Shown: positions 1 to 7,654 of the stretch, piece by piece
Layout of the letters: each line of letters starts with the position of its first letter
Numbering within the stretch: position 1 is the first letter of the stretch
NCBI RefSeq assembly: GCF_041321145.1
Contig: NZ_JBGGWA010000005.1
Location: 310,001 to 374,000 of the forward strand
Length of the DNA stretch: 64,000 nt
Source of the DNA: Paraburkholderia sp041321145
GTDB lineage: Bacteria; Pseudomonadota; Gammaproteobacteria; Burkholderiales; Burkholderiaceae
Reading direction: 5' to 3'
Notes under the pieces: generated by a model
The model's input: the letters and a program-made list of their open reading frames with translations, nothing else
The model's database searches: none
What the model was told of the DNA's origin: nothing
Translations under genes and position numbers: made by a program

Positions 1-2
1 CG

Positions 3-476
3 CTCGGCGTCTCGAGCGGTTATGACATCGTGCTGCCCACTACCGCTACCGGCGTCTACACCGTCTCGTACTTTCCGGCCGACCCGAAGCAGGAGCGCAC
101 GCTGTACCTCGACCAATACAGCGGCGCGGTGCTGAAGGATATCCGCTATGGCGACTACGGCGCCGTCTCGAAGGCGGTGTCGTACGGCACCTCGTTGCAT
201 ATGGGCCGCTATTTCGGCCTCGCCAATCAGCTTGTCTGCGCCGTGATTTCACTCGGGCTTGCGGGAATGGCCGTGACCGGCTGCGTGATGTGGTGGAAGC
301 GGCGCCCGCAGCGTTCGCTCGGCGCCCCGTCGCGCGAACGGGCCGCACCGCCCATGCGCGGCTGGAAAACCGGCCTCGTCCTGCTCGGCATCGTCTTCCC
401 GCTGATGGGCGCCACGCTTCTCGCGGTCTGGATCGCCGACCGCGCGATTTTCGCCCGCGCCTCGCACCCTGCTTAA
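3..476 (+). CDS. PepSY-associated transmembrane protein, C-terminal part (5' end outside window)
   Basis: The reading frame is open from the left edge, so this is the 3' end of a longer gene. It ends at a TAA at 474-476. The visible part holds an extracytoplasmic PepSY-like stretch (DQYSGAVLKD, with a conserved Tyr/Leu-rich lead-in) and two hydrophobic segments. The first runs from about LVCAVISLGL to a WWKRRP basic stop, and the second begins near TGLVLLGIVF. Such proteins of the PepSY_TM family sit in the inner membrane, often beside TonB-dependent siderophore or copper genes. The copper chaperone gene directly downstream, 36 bases away, fits a metal-handling role. The substrate is not visible. 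Confidence 0.75.
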   Translation, partial: LGVSSGYDIVLPTTATGVYTVSYFPADPKQERTLYLDQYSGAVLKDIRYGDYGAVSKAVSYGTSLHMGRYFGLANQLVCAVISLGLAGMAVTGCVMWWKRRPQRSLGAPSRERAAPPMRGWKTGLVLLGIVFPLMGATLLAVWIADRAIFARASHPA

Positions 477-512
477 AGCTTGTTTCCCGCTGCCAAAACC
501 CAGGAGCACACC

Positions 513-962
513 ATGAAGACACCACGCAAACTTCTACTCGCCGCCTTGCTGTGCGGTTCATCCATTCACGCGTTTGCGGGCGCCGCTGCAACCGCAAACG
601 TATCGGACTGCTGGATCCGCGCGTTGCCGGGCGATCTGCCATCAGGCGGCTATTTCAAGGTAAGCAACGCGGGCGACCAGGCGATGAATCTGGTCGGCGT
701 CAGCTCTGACGTCTTCGGCATGGCGATGCTGCATCAGACGCAAAGCCAGGGCAGCACGTCGTCGATGGCGATGGTCGATCAGGTGGCGGTACCCGCGCAC
801 GGCTCGCTCGTCTTTGCGCCGGGCAACTACCACGTGATGCTGGAGCACCCCAAACAGCCGCTCAAGATCGGCTCGACGATCCCGCTGACTCTCTCGTTCA
901 GCGACGGCGAGAAAGTCACTGCCGCCTGCACGGTGAAGAGCGCGGGCACGCTGGCCCCGTGA
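513..962 (+). CDS. PCu(A)C-type periplasmic copper chaperone
   Basis: A 149-residue protein with a cleavable signal peptide of about 22 residues (KLLLAALLCG, Ala-X-Ala end). The mature part carries the PCu(A)C copper-binding pattern: His74, ten residues, Met85, twenty-one residues, His107-X-Met109. The family carries Cu(I) in the periplasm and can deliver it to the CuA centre of cytochrome oxidase. The ATG at 513 is chosen because it follows an AGGAG at 502-506 and opens a proper signal peptide; an upstream in-frame start at 480 would add 11 poorly placed residues. It follows the PepSY protein on the same strand, and the two may be co-transcribed. Confidence 0.88.
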   Translation: MKTPRKLLLAALLCGSSIHAFAGAAATANVSDCWIRALPGDLPSGGYFKVSNAGDQAMNLVGVSSDVFGMAMLHQTQSQGSTSSMAMVDQVAVPAHGSLVFAPGNYHVMLEHPKQPLKIGSTIPLTLSFSDGEKVTAACTVKSAGTLAP

Positions 963-973
963 TGTTCCCGAGC

Positions 974-1005
974 CGCATCGAACCGCTGCGAGGCGATTCG
1001 ATGCG
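974..1005 (+). terminator. Possible terminator hairpin after the copper chaperone gene
   Basis: A perfect 9-bp stem (CGCATCGAA at 974-982, TTCGATGCG at 997-1005) with a 14-base loop lies 12 bases past the stop codon. No T-run follows directly; a run of seven T appears only at about 1036-1042. It may act as a 3' end hairpin. Confidence 0.4.
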
Positions 1006-1072
1006 CCCGTCAAGCTGACCATTGCACGTCCCGATCATTTTTTTAGCGCGGCGCGTTCGCACAGTGTGTGAC

Positions 1073-1774
1073 TTAATACTCCACGAGAATAGTGACGCGG
1101 CGATTCGCGGCTCGCGCTGCCGCATCGTCTCCAATGATCAAGGGAAAATTGTCCGCCCTGCCGATCGCGGCCATTCTGTGAGCTTCGATTCCCTTGTCGG
1201 CGAAGAATCGCACCACGGCGCCTGCCCGTGCGGACGACAACTCCCAATTGGATTCGTATTTCGCTGTGGATATCGGCACGCTGTCAGTGTGACCCTCGAC
1301 GAGGATGTTGTTTTTCGAACGGTCGCGCAGTACTCCGGCAATCTGGTCCAACACACCGAAAGATTCCGGCAACAAACGCGCGTCACCCGAGTTGAACAAG
1401 ATCTTCGCGTTGATGGCGATTTCAACGCCCTGTGAGGCATTTGAAATCGTAATCTGCCGGTTGCCCTGAAGCGGCTCCAGCAAGGAAAGAAGCTGACGCC
1501 TTGCGAACTCAGGCACATTGGGTGCGGCGACCGTAGCGCTGGCGCCGCCGGCACCCGTGACCTCTTTCACCTCGCGGTGCGCGAGCGTCTTTATTTCGAA
1601 TTCCCGGTTTTTCGCCAGTTGCAGCACATAGAGCGCAAGGAACAACACCATCAACGTGGTGACAAGGTCCGCGTAGGAAATCAACCAGCGTCCGGACTGC
1701 TCCTCGCCATCGTCTTCGTTCTGATAGCCGGTTTTGTCCGCCGCAAGGCGCTTGTTACCCGAGGTGGTGTTCAT
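1073..1774 (-). CDS. MotB/OmpA-family stator protein
   Basis: A 233-residue protein. A short cytoplasmic N-terminus (1-30) leads into one membrane helix starting RWLISYADLVTTLMVLF, where Asp36 matches the proton-binding Asp of MotB. The C-terminal OmpA-like peptidoglycan-binding domain (about 115-233) shows EGHTDSVPI, the MotB-like NWELSSARA and ANRRVTILVEY. MotB-type proteins anchor an ion-driven stator to the cell wall. Its partner is the MotA-like gene upstream, 84 bases away. The linkage to a cyclic-nucleotide/FliG-like gene rather than chemotaxis or flagellar genes suggests a specialised motor. A small hairpin (1816-1821 with 1826-1831) lies between the two stator genes. Confidence 0.85.
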   Translation of the reverse strand: MNTTSGNKRLAADKTGYQNEDDGEEQSGRWLISYADLVTTLMVLFLALYVLQLAKNREFEIKTLAHREVKEVTGAGGASATVAAPNVPEFARRQLLSLLEPLQGNRQITISNASQGVEIAINAKILFNSGDARLLPESFGVLDQIAGVLRDRSKNNILVEGHTDSVPISTAKYESNWELSSARAGAVVRFFADKGIEAHRMAAIGRADNFPLIIGDDAAARAANRRVTILVEY

Positions 1775-1858
1775 GCTCGAACCGTCTGCTTCCGATATGC
1801 GTTTGAATGGGCGCCTGGCGAGGCTTCGCCAACCGTTCGAGACCGGCTGCGAGGTCGA

Positions 1859-2623
1859 TCAGCCCAGCAACTCAGCGGATCTTCCCCGCACGTCGCCCGC
1901 CAGCCGGGTTTCGATCGTGTGCGGCGACTCCTTGCGCGAGATGGCGAGCAAACCATCGAGGTATAAACGCCTGAAGCGCAACTCGCTATCCACCTGCGCC
2001 CTTATCTTTCCGTATAAGGGCAGAAAGACCAGGTTCGCCAGCGCGAGGCCGTAAAGCGTCGCCACGAAAGCGACGGCAATACCTTGCCCGAGTTGCGCCG
2101 GTTCGAGCATATGACCCGTCACCTGAATCAGTCCGAGCACCGCGCCCAGAATGCCGAACGTCGGCGCATAGCCCCCCGCCTGCTGCCATATCCGCGCTGC
2201 TGCCATGTGATTGCGCTCATAGGCATCCAGTTCTCTTTGCAAGGCGTCCTCGAGCACGGCAGTCGATACACCGTTTGCCAGAAGTTCCAGGCCTCTTTTC
2301 GCAAACGGATTGATTCCGCCCGCCTCGATCGACTCGAACACGAGCATGCCGTTCAGCTTCGCCTGATCGCCCCACTCGAGCAGGACGGACAAGCTTTCAC
2401 GATCGACCTGGCGCGCTTTCACAAACGCGAGCCGCAGTTGCTTCATGCCGTCATAAAATCTTGCCCAGGTATTCTGGATCATCACCGCGCCGAAGGTGCC
2501 ACCCAATACGATGACGAATGCCTCCAGCTGAAACAGCGAGGTGAAGTGGCCGCCCTCGAGCGAGAATCCGGCCACGATAGCCGTTACGCCGAACAGAGCG
2601 CCGAATAGTGTCAAAAGATCCAT
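1859..2623 (-). CDS. MotA-like stator channel protein
   Basis: A 254-residue inner-membrane protein with four predicted helices: two near the N-terminus (DLLTLFGALFG; EAFVIVLGGTFGAVMI) and two near residues 150-205 (PTFGILGAVLGLIQVTG; AVAFVATLYGLALANLVFL). The Pro-Thr-Phe-Gly-Ile start of helix 3 and the large charged cytoplasmic loop between helices 2 and 3 are typical of MotA. MotA rings around MotB form a proton channel whose loop acts on FliG. The start is supported by GAGAGGA just upstream. The gene is the middle member of a leftward unit: fusion gene at 2694-3938, then this gene, then motB-like. The presence of a FliG-like partner argues against a plain ExbB/TolQ role. Confidence 0.85.
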   Translation of the reverse strand: MDLLTLFGALFGVTAIVAGFSLEGGHFTSLFQLEAFVIVLGGTFGAVMIQNTWARFYDGMKQLRLAFVKARQVDRESLSVLLEWGDQAKLNGMLVFESIEAGGINPFAKRGLELLANGVSTAVLEDALQRELDAYERNHMAAARIWQQAGGYAPTFGILGAVLGLIQVTGHMLEPAQLGQGIAVAFVATLYGLALANLVFLPLYGKIRAQVDSELRFRRLYLDGLLAISRKESPHTIETRLAGDVRGRSAELLG

Positions 2624-2693
2624 ACATCCTCTCGAACGGGCGCCCCCTCATCGAACCAGAAGTGAAAGCGGCCTGTTGTCCGTGCACCAGGTG

Positions 2694-3938
2694 TCAGGCA
2701 TTCAGATTGGAAAGCGGCGCGGCGGCGGCCGCCGGAGATTTGATTGCGCGTACGGTCTCGATGAATCGCTCCTCGATTTCGGCAATCTCCAGCGGATCGA
2801 TTTTGATTTCACGCCGCATGACCCACGACACCTCTTTCTTTCTCGCCTCGGTCATCACCGAGAACAAACGATCGGAGATCGGCTCGCCCGTCAGGGCGGA
2901 GAGCAATTTCGCGAGGTCGTAGGTGTCGAAAGCGCTCACGGCTTCGAACAAGGTTCGCTGGTCGACACACTCCAGATCGTCCAGAGACTTCAACTCGCTC
3001 GTGCCACGGGGACTGCGCCGGGAAAAATACGTGATGCCCTTTTCCTCGACGTAATTCAACACCTTGGACTTGCGAAAGGCGAAGATGTCTTCTGCGATTT
3101 CCGCGTGCGAGAGCTTGTTGAGAATCAGCTTCTTCTCGATGCCGATCAGGGCTTCCAGGTCGGCCAGCTCGATCAGTTCCAGTTCACTGTTGATCGAAAT
3201 GTCGAGATCGTGGTCCGCCACCTGCTGAGCCCGCTCCGTGATCCGCACGGGATCGAAGGTCACGAGTTGCCGCCCGGCTGCGCCGTCTTGCGCCGAATAG
3301 CGCGCCGACAGCGTGCTCACGCGGTCCGAGCGGCCCGGCTCGAGCGTGACGAGGTTGAGTTTCTCCATCCGCTTGAGCATGGCCATCACATGCGGACGCG
3401 AATGACCGGCAATCGCATGGCACTTCTTGATGACTTCAGGCAGCGGCACCGAGAACTCCTCCCCTTGAGCGCGGCGCGCGCGTCCGTCCAGCCGGTCTGC
3501 GTTCTCGGTACCGGCCATCAGCGACAGAACATGCGCGTACGAGAGAACGCCTGGCAGGAAATCGGCATGCGTATGGGTGGCCAGGACGTCGTCCTTCTTC
3601 TTTACGCGCCGGATCATGGTGCGCACGATATGGCGCAGCAGCGGCGATACGCGCTCGAGCTCCTCCTCCACGACGTGGGCTGCAATGACGGTCAATTGGC
3701 AAAAGCTAATGGCTTTTGCGGTGTGCGCGCGCGGTTCGGCCGGCAACAAGGACGCTTCGCCAAAAAACTCCCCCTTTCCGAGCGTGGCGAGAATGACCTT
3801 TTTTTCCTCGCATTGAGTAGAGATTTCGACTTTGCCATCTGCGATCACGTAGATGACGGCGTCGCCCGCGAAGCCTTCAGAATAGATGACTTCGCCCGGA
3901 GCCGCGGCGCGCGACCATGGCGATCGTTGGTGATTCAA
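2694..3938 (-). CDS. Cyclic nucleotide-binding domain fused to FliG-like motor domain
   Basis: A 414-residue protein with three parts. Residues 13-110 are a cyclic nucleotide-binding fold with an intact phosphate-binding cassette (FGEASLL at 59-65, Glu61, then PRAHTA with Arg70). Residues about 163-202 resemble a Crp-type winged helix (VMAMLKRMEKLNLVTLEPG). Residues about 253-400 resemble FliG middle/C-terminal domains; 318-400 follows the FliG_C pattern (LDDLECVDQRTLFEAV, DTYDLAKLLSAL, a charged RLFSVMTEARKKEV helix, ending EIAEIEERF). The start is TTG with GGGGGAA upstream; an in-frame TGA lies immediately before it, so no longer start exists. It heads the unit with motA- and motB-like genes. 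A cNMP-controlled rotor-like partner of that stator is an inference. Confidence 0.72.
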   Translation of the reverse strand: MNHQRSPWSRAAAPGEVIYSEGFAGDAVIYVIADGKVEISTQCEEKKVILATLGKGEFFGEASLLPAEPRAHTAKAISFCQLTVIAAHVVEEELERVSPLLRHIVRTMIRRVKKKDDVLATHTHADFLPGVLSYAHVLSLMAGTENADRLDGRARRAQGEEFSVPLPEVIKKCHAIAGHSRPHVMAMLKRMEKLNLVTLEPGRSDRVSTLSARYSAQDGAAGRQLVTFDPVRITERAQQVADHDLDISINSELELIELADLEALIGIEKKLILNKLSHAEIAEDIFAFRKSKVLNYVEEKGITYFSRRSPRGTSELKSLDDLECVDQRTLFEAVSAFDTYDLAKLLSALTGEPISDRLFSVMTEARKKEVSWVMRREIKIDPLEIAEIEERFIETVRAIKSPAAAAAPLSNLNA

Positions 3939-4214
3939 GATTCATTCCCCCGAAGAACTATTGCCTCGTTCATCCCACGCCGTCCTGAGACAGAGCGATG
4001 TCCGATGGTCCCGACTATTTGACTGGATAACGACATGTAAGACGCAAATCTTTAACCCCACCAATAATCAGACATATCAGACGTTCGGAGGTAGTCGCGC
4101 AAACGTTTGGCGGGCTGCGGGCCAGGCAGGGAATGAGTCGGCTGGATGCACGTCCGGGGTGAACGGAATATCACGGTGGCACGAACTATAATTCAGGGCG
4201 TCGGGAGGTGGTTC

Positions 4215-4934
4215 ATGTCGAACACACATCAACCGAAAGACAATCATCTGCTTTCCGTGCTGCCGAAAGCGGAATGGGAGCGCATCGCACCGCATCTCGT
4301 CGCGCTCGATATGCCGCTCGGCGAAGTCGTGTATGAATCGGGCGACCGGCTGGACTATGTCTACTTCCCCACCACCGCGATCGTCTCTCTGCTCTACGTG
4401 ATGGAAGACGGCGCCTCCGCCGAGATCGCGATTGTCGGCAACGAGGGGCTGATCGGCATCGCGCTCTTCATGGGCGGCGAGACGACGCCGAGCCGTGCGG
4501 TCGTACAAAGCGCCGGACAGGCGTACCGGCTCGAAGCACGCCTTCTGAAAGAAGAGTTCCGTCGCGCCGGCCCCATGCAGCGATTGTTGCTGCGTTACAC
4601 GCAGGCACTCATCACGCAGATGGCGCAAACGGCCGTGTGCAACCGGCATCATTCGATCGACCAGCAACTGTGCCGCTGGCTGCTGTTAAGCGTCGACCGT
4701 TTACCGTCCAACGAACTGCGGATGACCCAGGAATTGATTGCGAACATGCTCGGCGTGCGCCGTTCGGGCGTCACCGAAGCAGCCATGAAACTGCAGGATG
4801 CGGGGTTGATCCGCTACAGCTATGGTCATATCGAAGTGATCGACCGTCCAGGTCTCGAAGCGCGCGTGTGCGAATGCTACGGCGTGGTGAGGCGCGAATT
4901 CGACCGACTGCTGCCCGATCTGAAAGCCGTTTAG
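4215..4934 (+). CDS. Crp/Fnr-family transcriptional regulator
   Basis: A 239-residue regulator. The N-terminal half is a cupin-like sensor (PLGEVVYESGDRLDYVYFPTTA) of the subgroup with VYFP in place of the usual cNMP cassette, so cAMP binding is doubtful. The C-terminal winged helix reads MTQELIANMLGVRRSGVTEAAMKL. No Fnr-type N-terminal Cys cluster is seen. The ATG at 4215 follows GGGAGG at 4203-4208; the frame extends upstream to 4146 but without a better start. It diverges from the cNMP-FliG gene across about 276 bases in which I saw no clear promoter. The universal stress gene follows downstream, so it may control stress or low-oxygen genes; the target is not shown. Confidence 0.8.
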   Translation: MSNTHQPKDNHLLSVLPKAEWERIAPHLVALDMPLGEVVYESGDRLDYVYFPTTAIVSLLYVMEDGASAEIAIVGNEGLIGIALFMGGETTPSRAVVQSAGQAYRLEARLLKEEFRRAGPMQRLLLRYTQALITQMAQTAVCNRHHSIDQQLCRWLLLSVDRLPSNELRMTQELIANMLGVRRSGVTEAAMKLQDAGLIRYSYGHIEVIDRPGLEARVCECYGVVRREFDRLLPDLKAV

Positions 4935-5091
4935 ACGGGTCCCGCGCCGTATCCGGGTTAACCGCTTTTGTTGCGTCGCGATTAGGCGCAATCTGATGAG
5001 ATTCGCAGCGCTGCCTCCGATTGGGCGTCACCTCATCGAAATCAGGACCGCACCCAGCGATTCCCCCTTAAACGAACTCTCCGAGGCCGAC

Positions 5092-5634
5092 ATGTATAAG
5101 CGCATTCTGGTGGCGATCGACGGCAGCGAAACGTCCGAACATGCATTCGACGCCGCTTTACAGCTCGCGTACGAGAGCGGCGCGCAATTGCAACCGCTCT
5201 ATGTCGTCGACAACCCGCTGCTGGCATACGACGCCTCCGGCTACGATCCGACAATACTGCGTGACGCGTTCGTGGAAGAAGGTCAGCGATTGCTGGCGGA
5301 CGCACTGGCCCGCATGAAGCACGAAAACGTGGCCGGCACACCGCGGATGGTGGACGTCGAGCCAATCGGCGAGGATATTTCGGAGCGTATCCGCATCACG
5401 GCGAACGAATTCAACGCGGACCTGCTGGTGCTCGGCACGCACGGCCGGCGCGGCTTCAAGCGTCTGTTTCTCGGCAGCGTCGCCGAACGCGTGGTGCGTA
5501 GCGCATGCTGTCCGGTCTTGCTGGTGCCCAGCCGGCAGACGCAAACCACGCACGTTCACTCCGCCAAACCGGGCCACGCCGACGTCGCCGCTGCGATGTA
5601 CGAGATTCCGCCCACCCCTTCCACGAAGCCGTGA
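5092..5634 (+). CDS. UspA-family universal stress protein
   Basis: A single-domain Usp of 180 residues. It starts MYKRILVAIDGSETSEHA, with the canonical beta-strand and Asp of the nucleotide site. It also carries the ATP-binding motif GTHGRRGFKRLFLGSVAERV. Proteins with this motif bind ATP and act in the cytosol in stress survival. The start at 5092 is set by the family's typical N-terminus. The following gene is convergent, 18 bases away. Confidence 0.9.
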   Translation: MYKRILVAIDGSETSEHAFDAALQLAYESGAQLQPLYVVDNPLLAYDASGYDPTILRDAFVEEGQRLLADALARMKHENVAGTPRMVDVEPIGEDISERIRITANEFNADLLVLGTHGRRGFKRLFLGSVAERVVRSACCPVLLVPSRQTQTTHVHSAKPGHADVAAAMYEIPPTPSTKP

Positions 5635-5652
5635 GTGGCGCGTAGCGTCCAC

Positions 5653-6504
5653 TCACCCTTTCGTCGCCCCAAACGTCAAGCCCGCCACAAAATGCTTCTG
5701 CATCGCAAAGAACATGGCGACCGACGGCAACGCGGCAAGAATCGACCCAGCGGACACGAGATTCCAGGCCGTCGTCCACTGCCCTTTCAACGCCGCGACG
5801 CCTACGGTAATCGGCGCAGCGTCGTCACCTTGCGTCAGGCAGAGCGCCCAGAAGTAGTCGTTCCACACGAACGTGAACACGAGGATCGCCAGCGCGGCAA
5901 GCGCGGGACGGATCAACGGCAACACGATCTTGAAGAACACGGTCCACTCATTCGCACCCTCGATGCGCGCCGCCTCGATCAGTTCAAACGGCAACTGCTT
6001 GATGAAATTCCGCAGAAACAGCGCGCAGAATCCAGTCTGAAACGACACATGAAAAAGAATCAACGCGCTCACCGTATTGAACAACCCGAGCTGCAATGAC
6101 AGATTCCGCACCGGAATCATCAATACCTGCACCGGCACAAAATTCCCCGCGACGAAAGTCGCGAACAACGTCGAATTGCCGCGAAACCGATAGATCGCCA
6201 GCGCGAATCCAGCCATCGCCGCCAGTGCAATCGAGCCCACCACAGCGGGCACCGTAATCAGCACACTATTCCAGAAGTAATGCAGCATCGGCGAGGTAGT
6301 CAACGCCTCGCGATAATTGTCGAACATCGCGAAATGCTTCGGCCAGCCCCAATAGTTGCCCTCGCTCAGTTCTTCCGTCGAGCGCACCGACGTCACGAGC
6401 ACCGCGATCATCGGCAGCAGCCAGATCAGCAGCGCGAGCGGCAAGGTCAGTTTGTACACCCGGCGCGATACCGGCTTCCATTTGTCGATCGGGATCGGAA
6501 ACAT
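5653..6504 (-). CDS. Sugar ABC transporter permease, MalG type
   Basis: A 283-residue inner-membrane permease with six predicted helices. The cytoplasmic EAA loop that contacts the ATPase reads EAARIEGANEWTVFFKIVLP. It is the last gene of the leftward unit: ATPase, GH42 enzyme, binding protein, MalF-type permease, MalG-type permease. Ten bases separate it from the upstream permease, so translational coupling is likely. It belongs to the CUT1 family, which imports di- and oligosaccharides; the adjacent beta-galactosidase suggests galactosides. Confidence 0.9.
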   Translation of the reverse strand: MFPIPIDKWKPVSRRVYKLTLPLALLIWLLPMIAVLVTSVRSTEELSEGNYWGWPKHFAMFDNYREALTTSPMLHYFWNSVLITVPAVVGSIALAAMAGFALAIYRFRGNSTLFATFVAGNFVPVQVLMIPVRNLSLQLGLFNTVSALILFHVSFQTGFCALFLRNFIKQLPFELIEAARIEGANEWTVFFKIVLPLIRPALAALAILVFTFVWNDYFWALCLTQGDDAAPITVGVAALKGQWTTAWNLVSAGSILAALPSVAMFFAMQKHFVAGLTFGATKG

Positions 6505-6514
6505 GGTCGGCTCC

Positions 6515-7498
6515 TTATTGCTCGGCTCGCAGCATCCGCCGCAAGTGATAAACGATGTACACCAGCATGATGCAGAACAGCACGACCGCTACCGCCGCGG
6601 AATAGCCGATGCGGTAATACTTGATCGCCTGGTCGTACATGTAATAAGCAAGCACGGTCGAACTCTCGAACGGTCCGCCGCCGGTCATCACCGAGATCAG
6701 ATCGAAGCTGCGCAACGCGCCGATCACGGTGACGACGATCGCCATGAAGGTCGTAGGCCGCAATTGCGGCAGGATCACGTGCCACAACATTGACCAGCCG
6801 CGCGCGCCCTCCATTCGCGCAGCCTCGATCTGCTCGGCGTTCAGCGACGTCAGGCCGGTCAGGTAAAGAATCATGCAATAGGCGGTTTGCGGCCAGAGGG
6901 CCGCGAACACGATCCCCAAGGTCGCATAGCGAGGGTCGCCGAGCACGGGCACGCCGTGGCCGAGAATCACCGCGAGCAAGCCGAAGGTGGGATCGTAGAA
7001 CCACGAGAAGATCAAGCCGACCACCACGCCCGATAACACGAACGGCGCGAAAAACAGTGACTTGACGATGCGTATGCCGGCCACCGCCTGGTTCAGATAT
7101 AGCGCGACGGCAAGTCCCATCGGCGGAGCGAGCAGGAACAGCAGCAGCCAGATGAGGTTGTTCTTCAGCGCCGTATAGAACGTTTGCGTATGGAACAGCT
7201 CGACATAATTCGCGAGACCGACGAAAGACGGCTCGGTCATTCCGTCCCAGTTGAAAAAGCTCAGGCGTATGGTCGACAGGATCGGCCATACGACGTAGAT
7301 CGCCACCATCACGCAGGCCGGCGCGAGAAACAGGAAGGCGGCTCGCCGCTGCCGGCGCGCGGTCGGCGATGGACGGCGCCGGCGCACGCCGGCTATTGTG
7401 CCGCCGCGCAATGCGCCACCCGATGCGGGCAGACCCGGTTCACCGGGCTCGGCAGGACCACCGACAGTGTGACGGGTGACGGAGTGCGACACGATCAT
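6515..7498 (-). CDS. Sugar ABC transporter permease, MalF type
   Basis: A 327-residue permease with a basic, Pro/Gly-rich N-terminus (1-50), then helices from AAFLFLAPACVMVAIYVVW onward, and the EAA loop EAARMEGARGWSMLWHVILP. It pairs with the MalG-type permease to form the CUT1 channel. The N-terminal start is uncertain because the first 45 residues look non-conserved; a shorter start within that stretch is possible. A repeat-rich gap with a hairpin separates it from the binding-protein gene, which may reduce its expression relative to the binding protein. Confidence 0.9.
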   Translation of the reverse strand: MIVSHSVTRHTVGGPAEPGEPGLPASGGALRGGTIAGVRRRRPSPTARRQRRAAFLFLAPACVMVAIYVVWPILSTIRLSFFNWDGMTEPSFVGLANYVELFHTQTFYTALKNNLIWLLLFLLAPPMGLAVALYLNQAVAGIRIVKSLFFAPFVLSGVVVGLIFSWFYDPTFGLLAVILGHGVPVLGDPRYATLGIVFAALWPQTAYCMILYLTGLTSLNAEQIEAARMEGARGWSMLWHVILPQLRPTTFMAIVVTVIGALRSFDLISVMTGGGPFESSTVLAYYMYDQAIKYYRIGYSAAVAVVLFCIMLVYIVYHLRRMLRAEQ

Positions 7499-7514
7499 TC
7501 TCCTGTGTCGATCG

Positions 7515-7622
7515 GAGTTGGCGCTTTAGCTGTCGACTAGAGTTGGCGCTTTAGCGCTTACTCGAGTCCCATGCAAAGCACTTAGTCCGATCCCATGCAA
7601 CATGGTTGCCAATCTGATGCAA
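7515..7622. repeat. Short direct repeats between binding-protein and permease genes
   Basis: GAGTTGGCGCTTTAGC occurs exactly at 7515-7530 and 7540-7555. TCCCATGCAA occurs at 7567-7576 and 7591-7600, with a further ATGCAA at 7617-7622. Spacing is about 22-25 bases within each family, which suggests a decayed tandem array within the intercistronic gap. Confidence 0.7.
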
Positions 7623-7625
7623 CGA

Positions 7626-7651
7626 GTAGCGGCCCAAGCCCGGGCCGCTAC
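7626..7651 (-). terminator. Intra-operon hairpin after the binding-protein gene
   Basis: A perfect 10-bp GC-rich stem (GTAGCGGCCC at 7626-7635, GGGCCGCTAC at 7642-7651, 6-base loop) lies directly past the stop of the binding-protein gene on the minus strand. No T-run follows. Such hairpins often stabilise upstream mRNA or cause partial termination, giving excess binding protein over permease. Confidence 0.6.
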
Positions 7652-7654
7652 CGC

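Noticed and set aside
1073..2623. Canonical flagellar motAB
   Set aside because: The pair is joined to a cNMP/FliG-like gene and not to chemotaxis or flagellar genes; a Zorya-type defence set was also considered but no helicase or nuclease partner genes are present.
2541..4022. 493-residue plus-strand frame opposite the cNMP-FliG gene
   Set aside because: It is antisense to a protein with clear domains and has Arg/His-rich composition without motifs; a GC-rich shadow frame.
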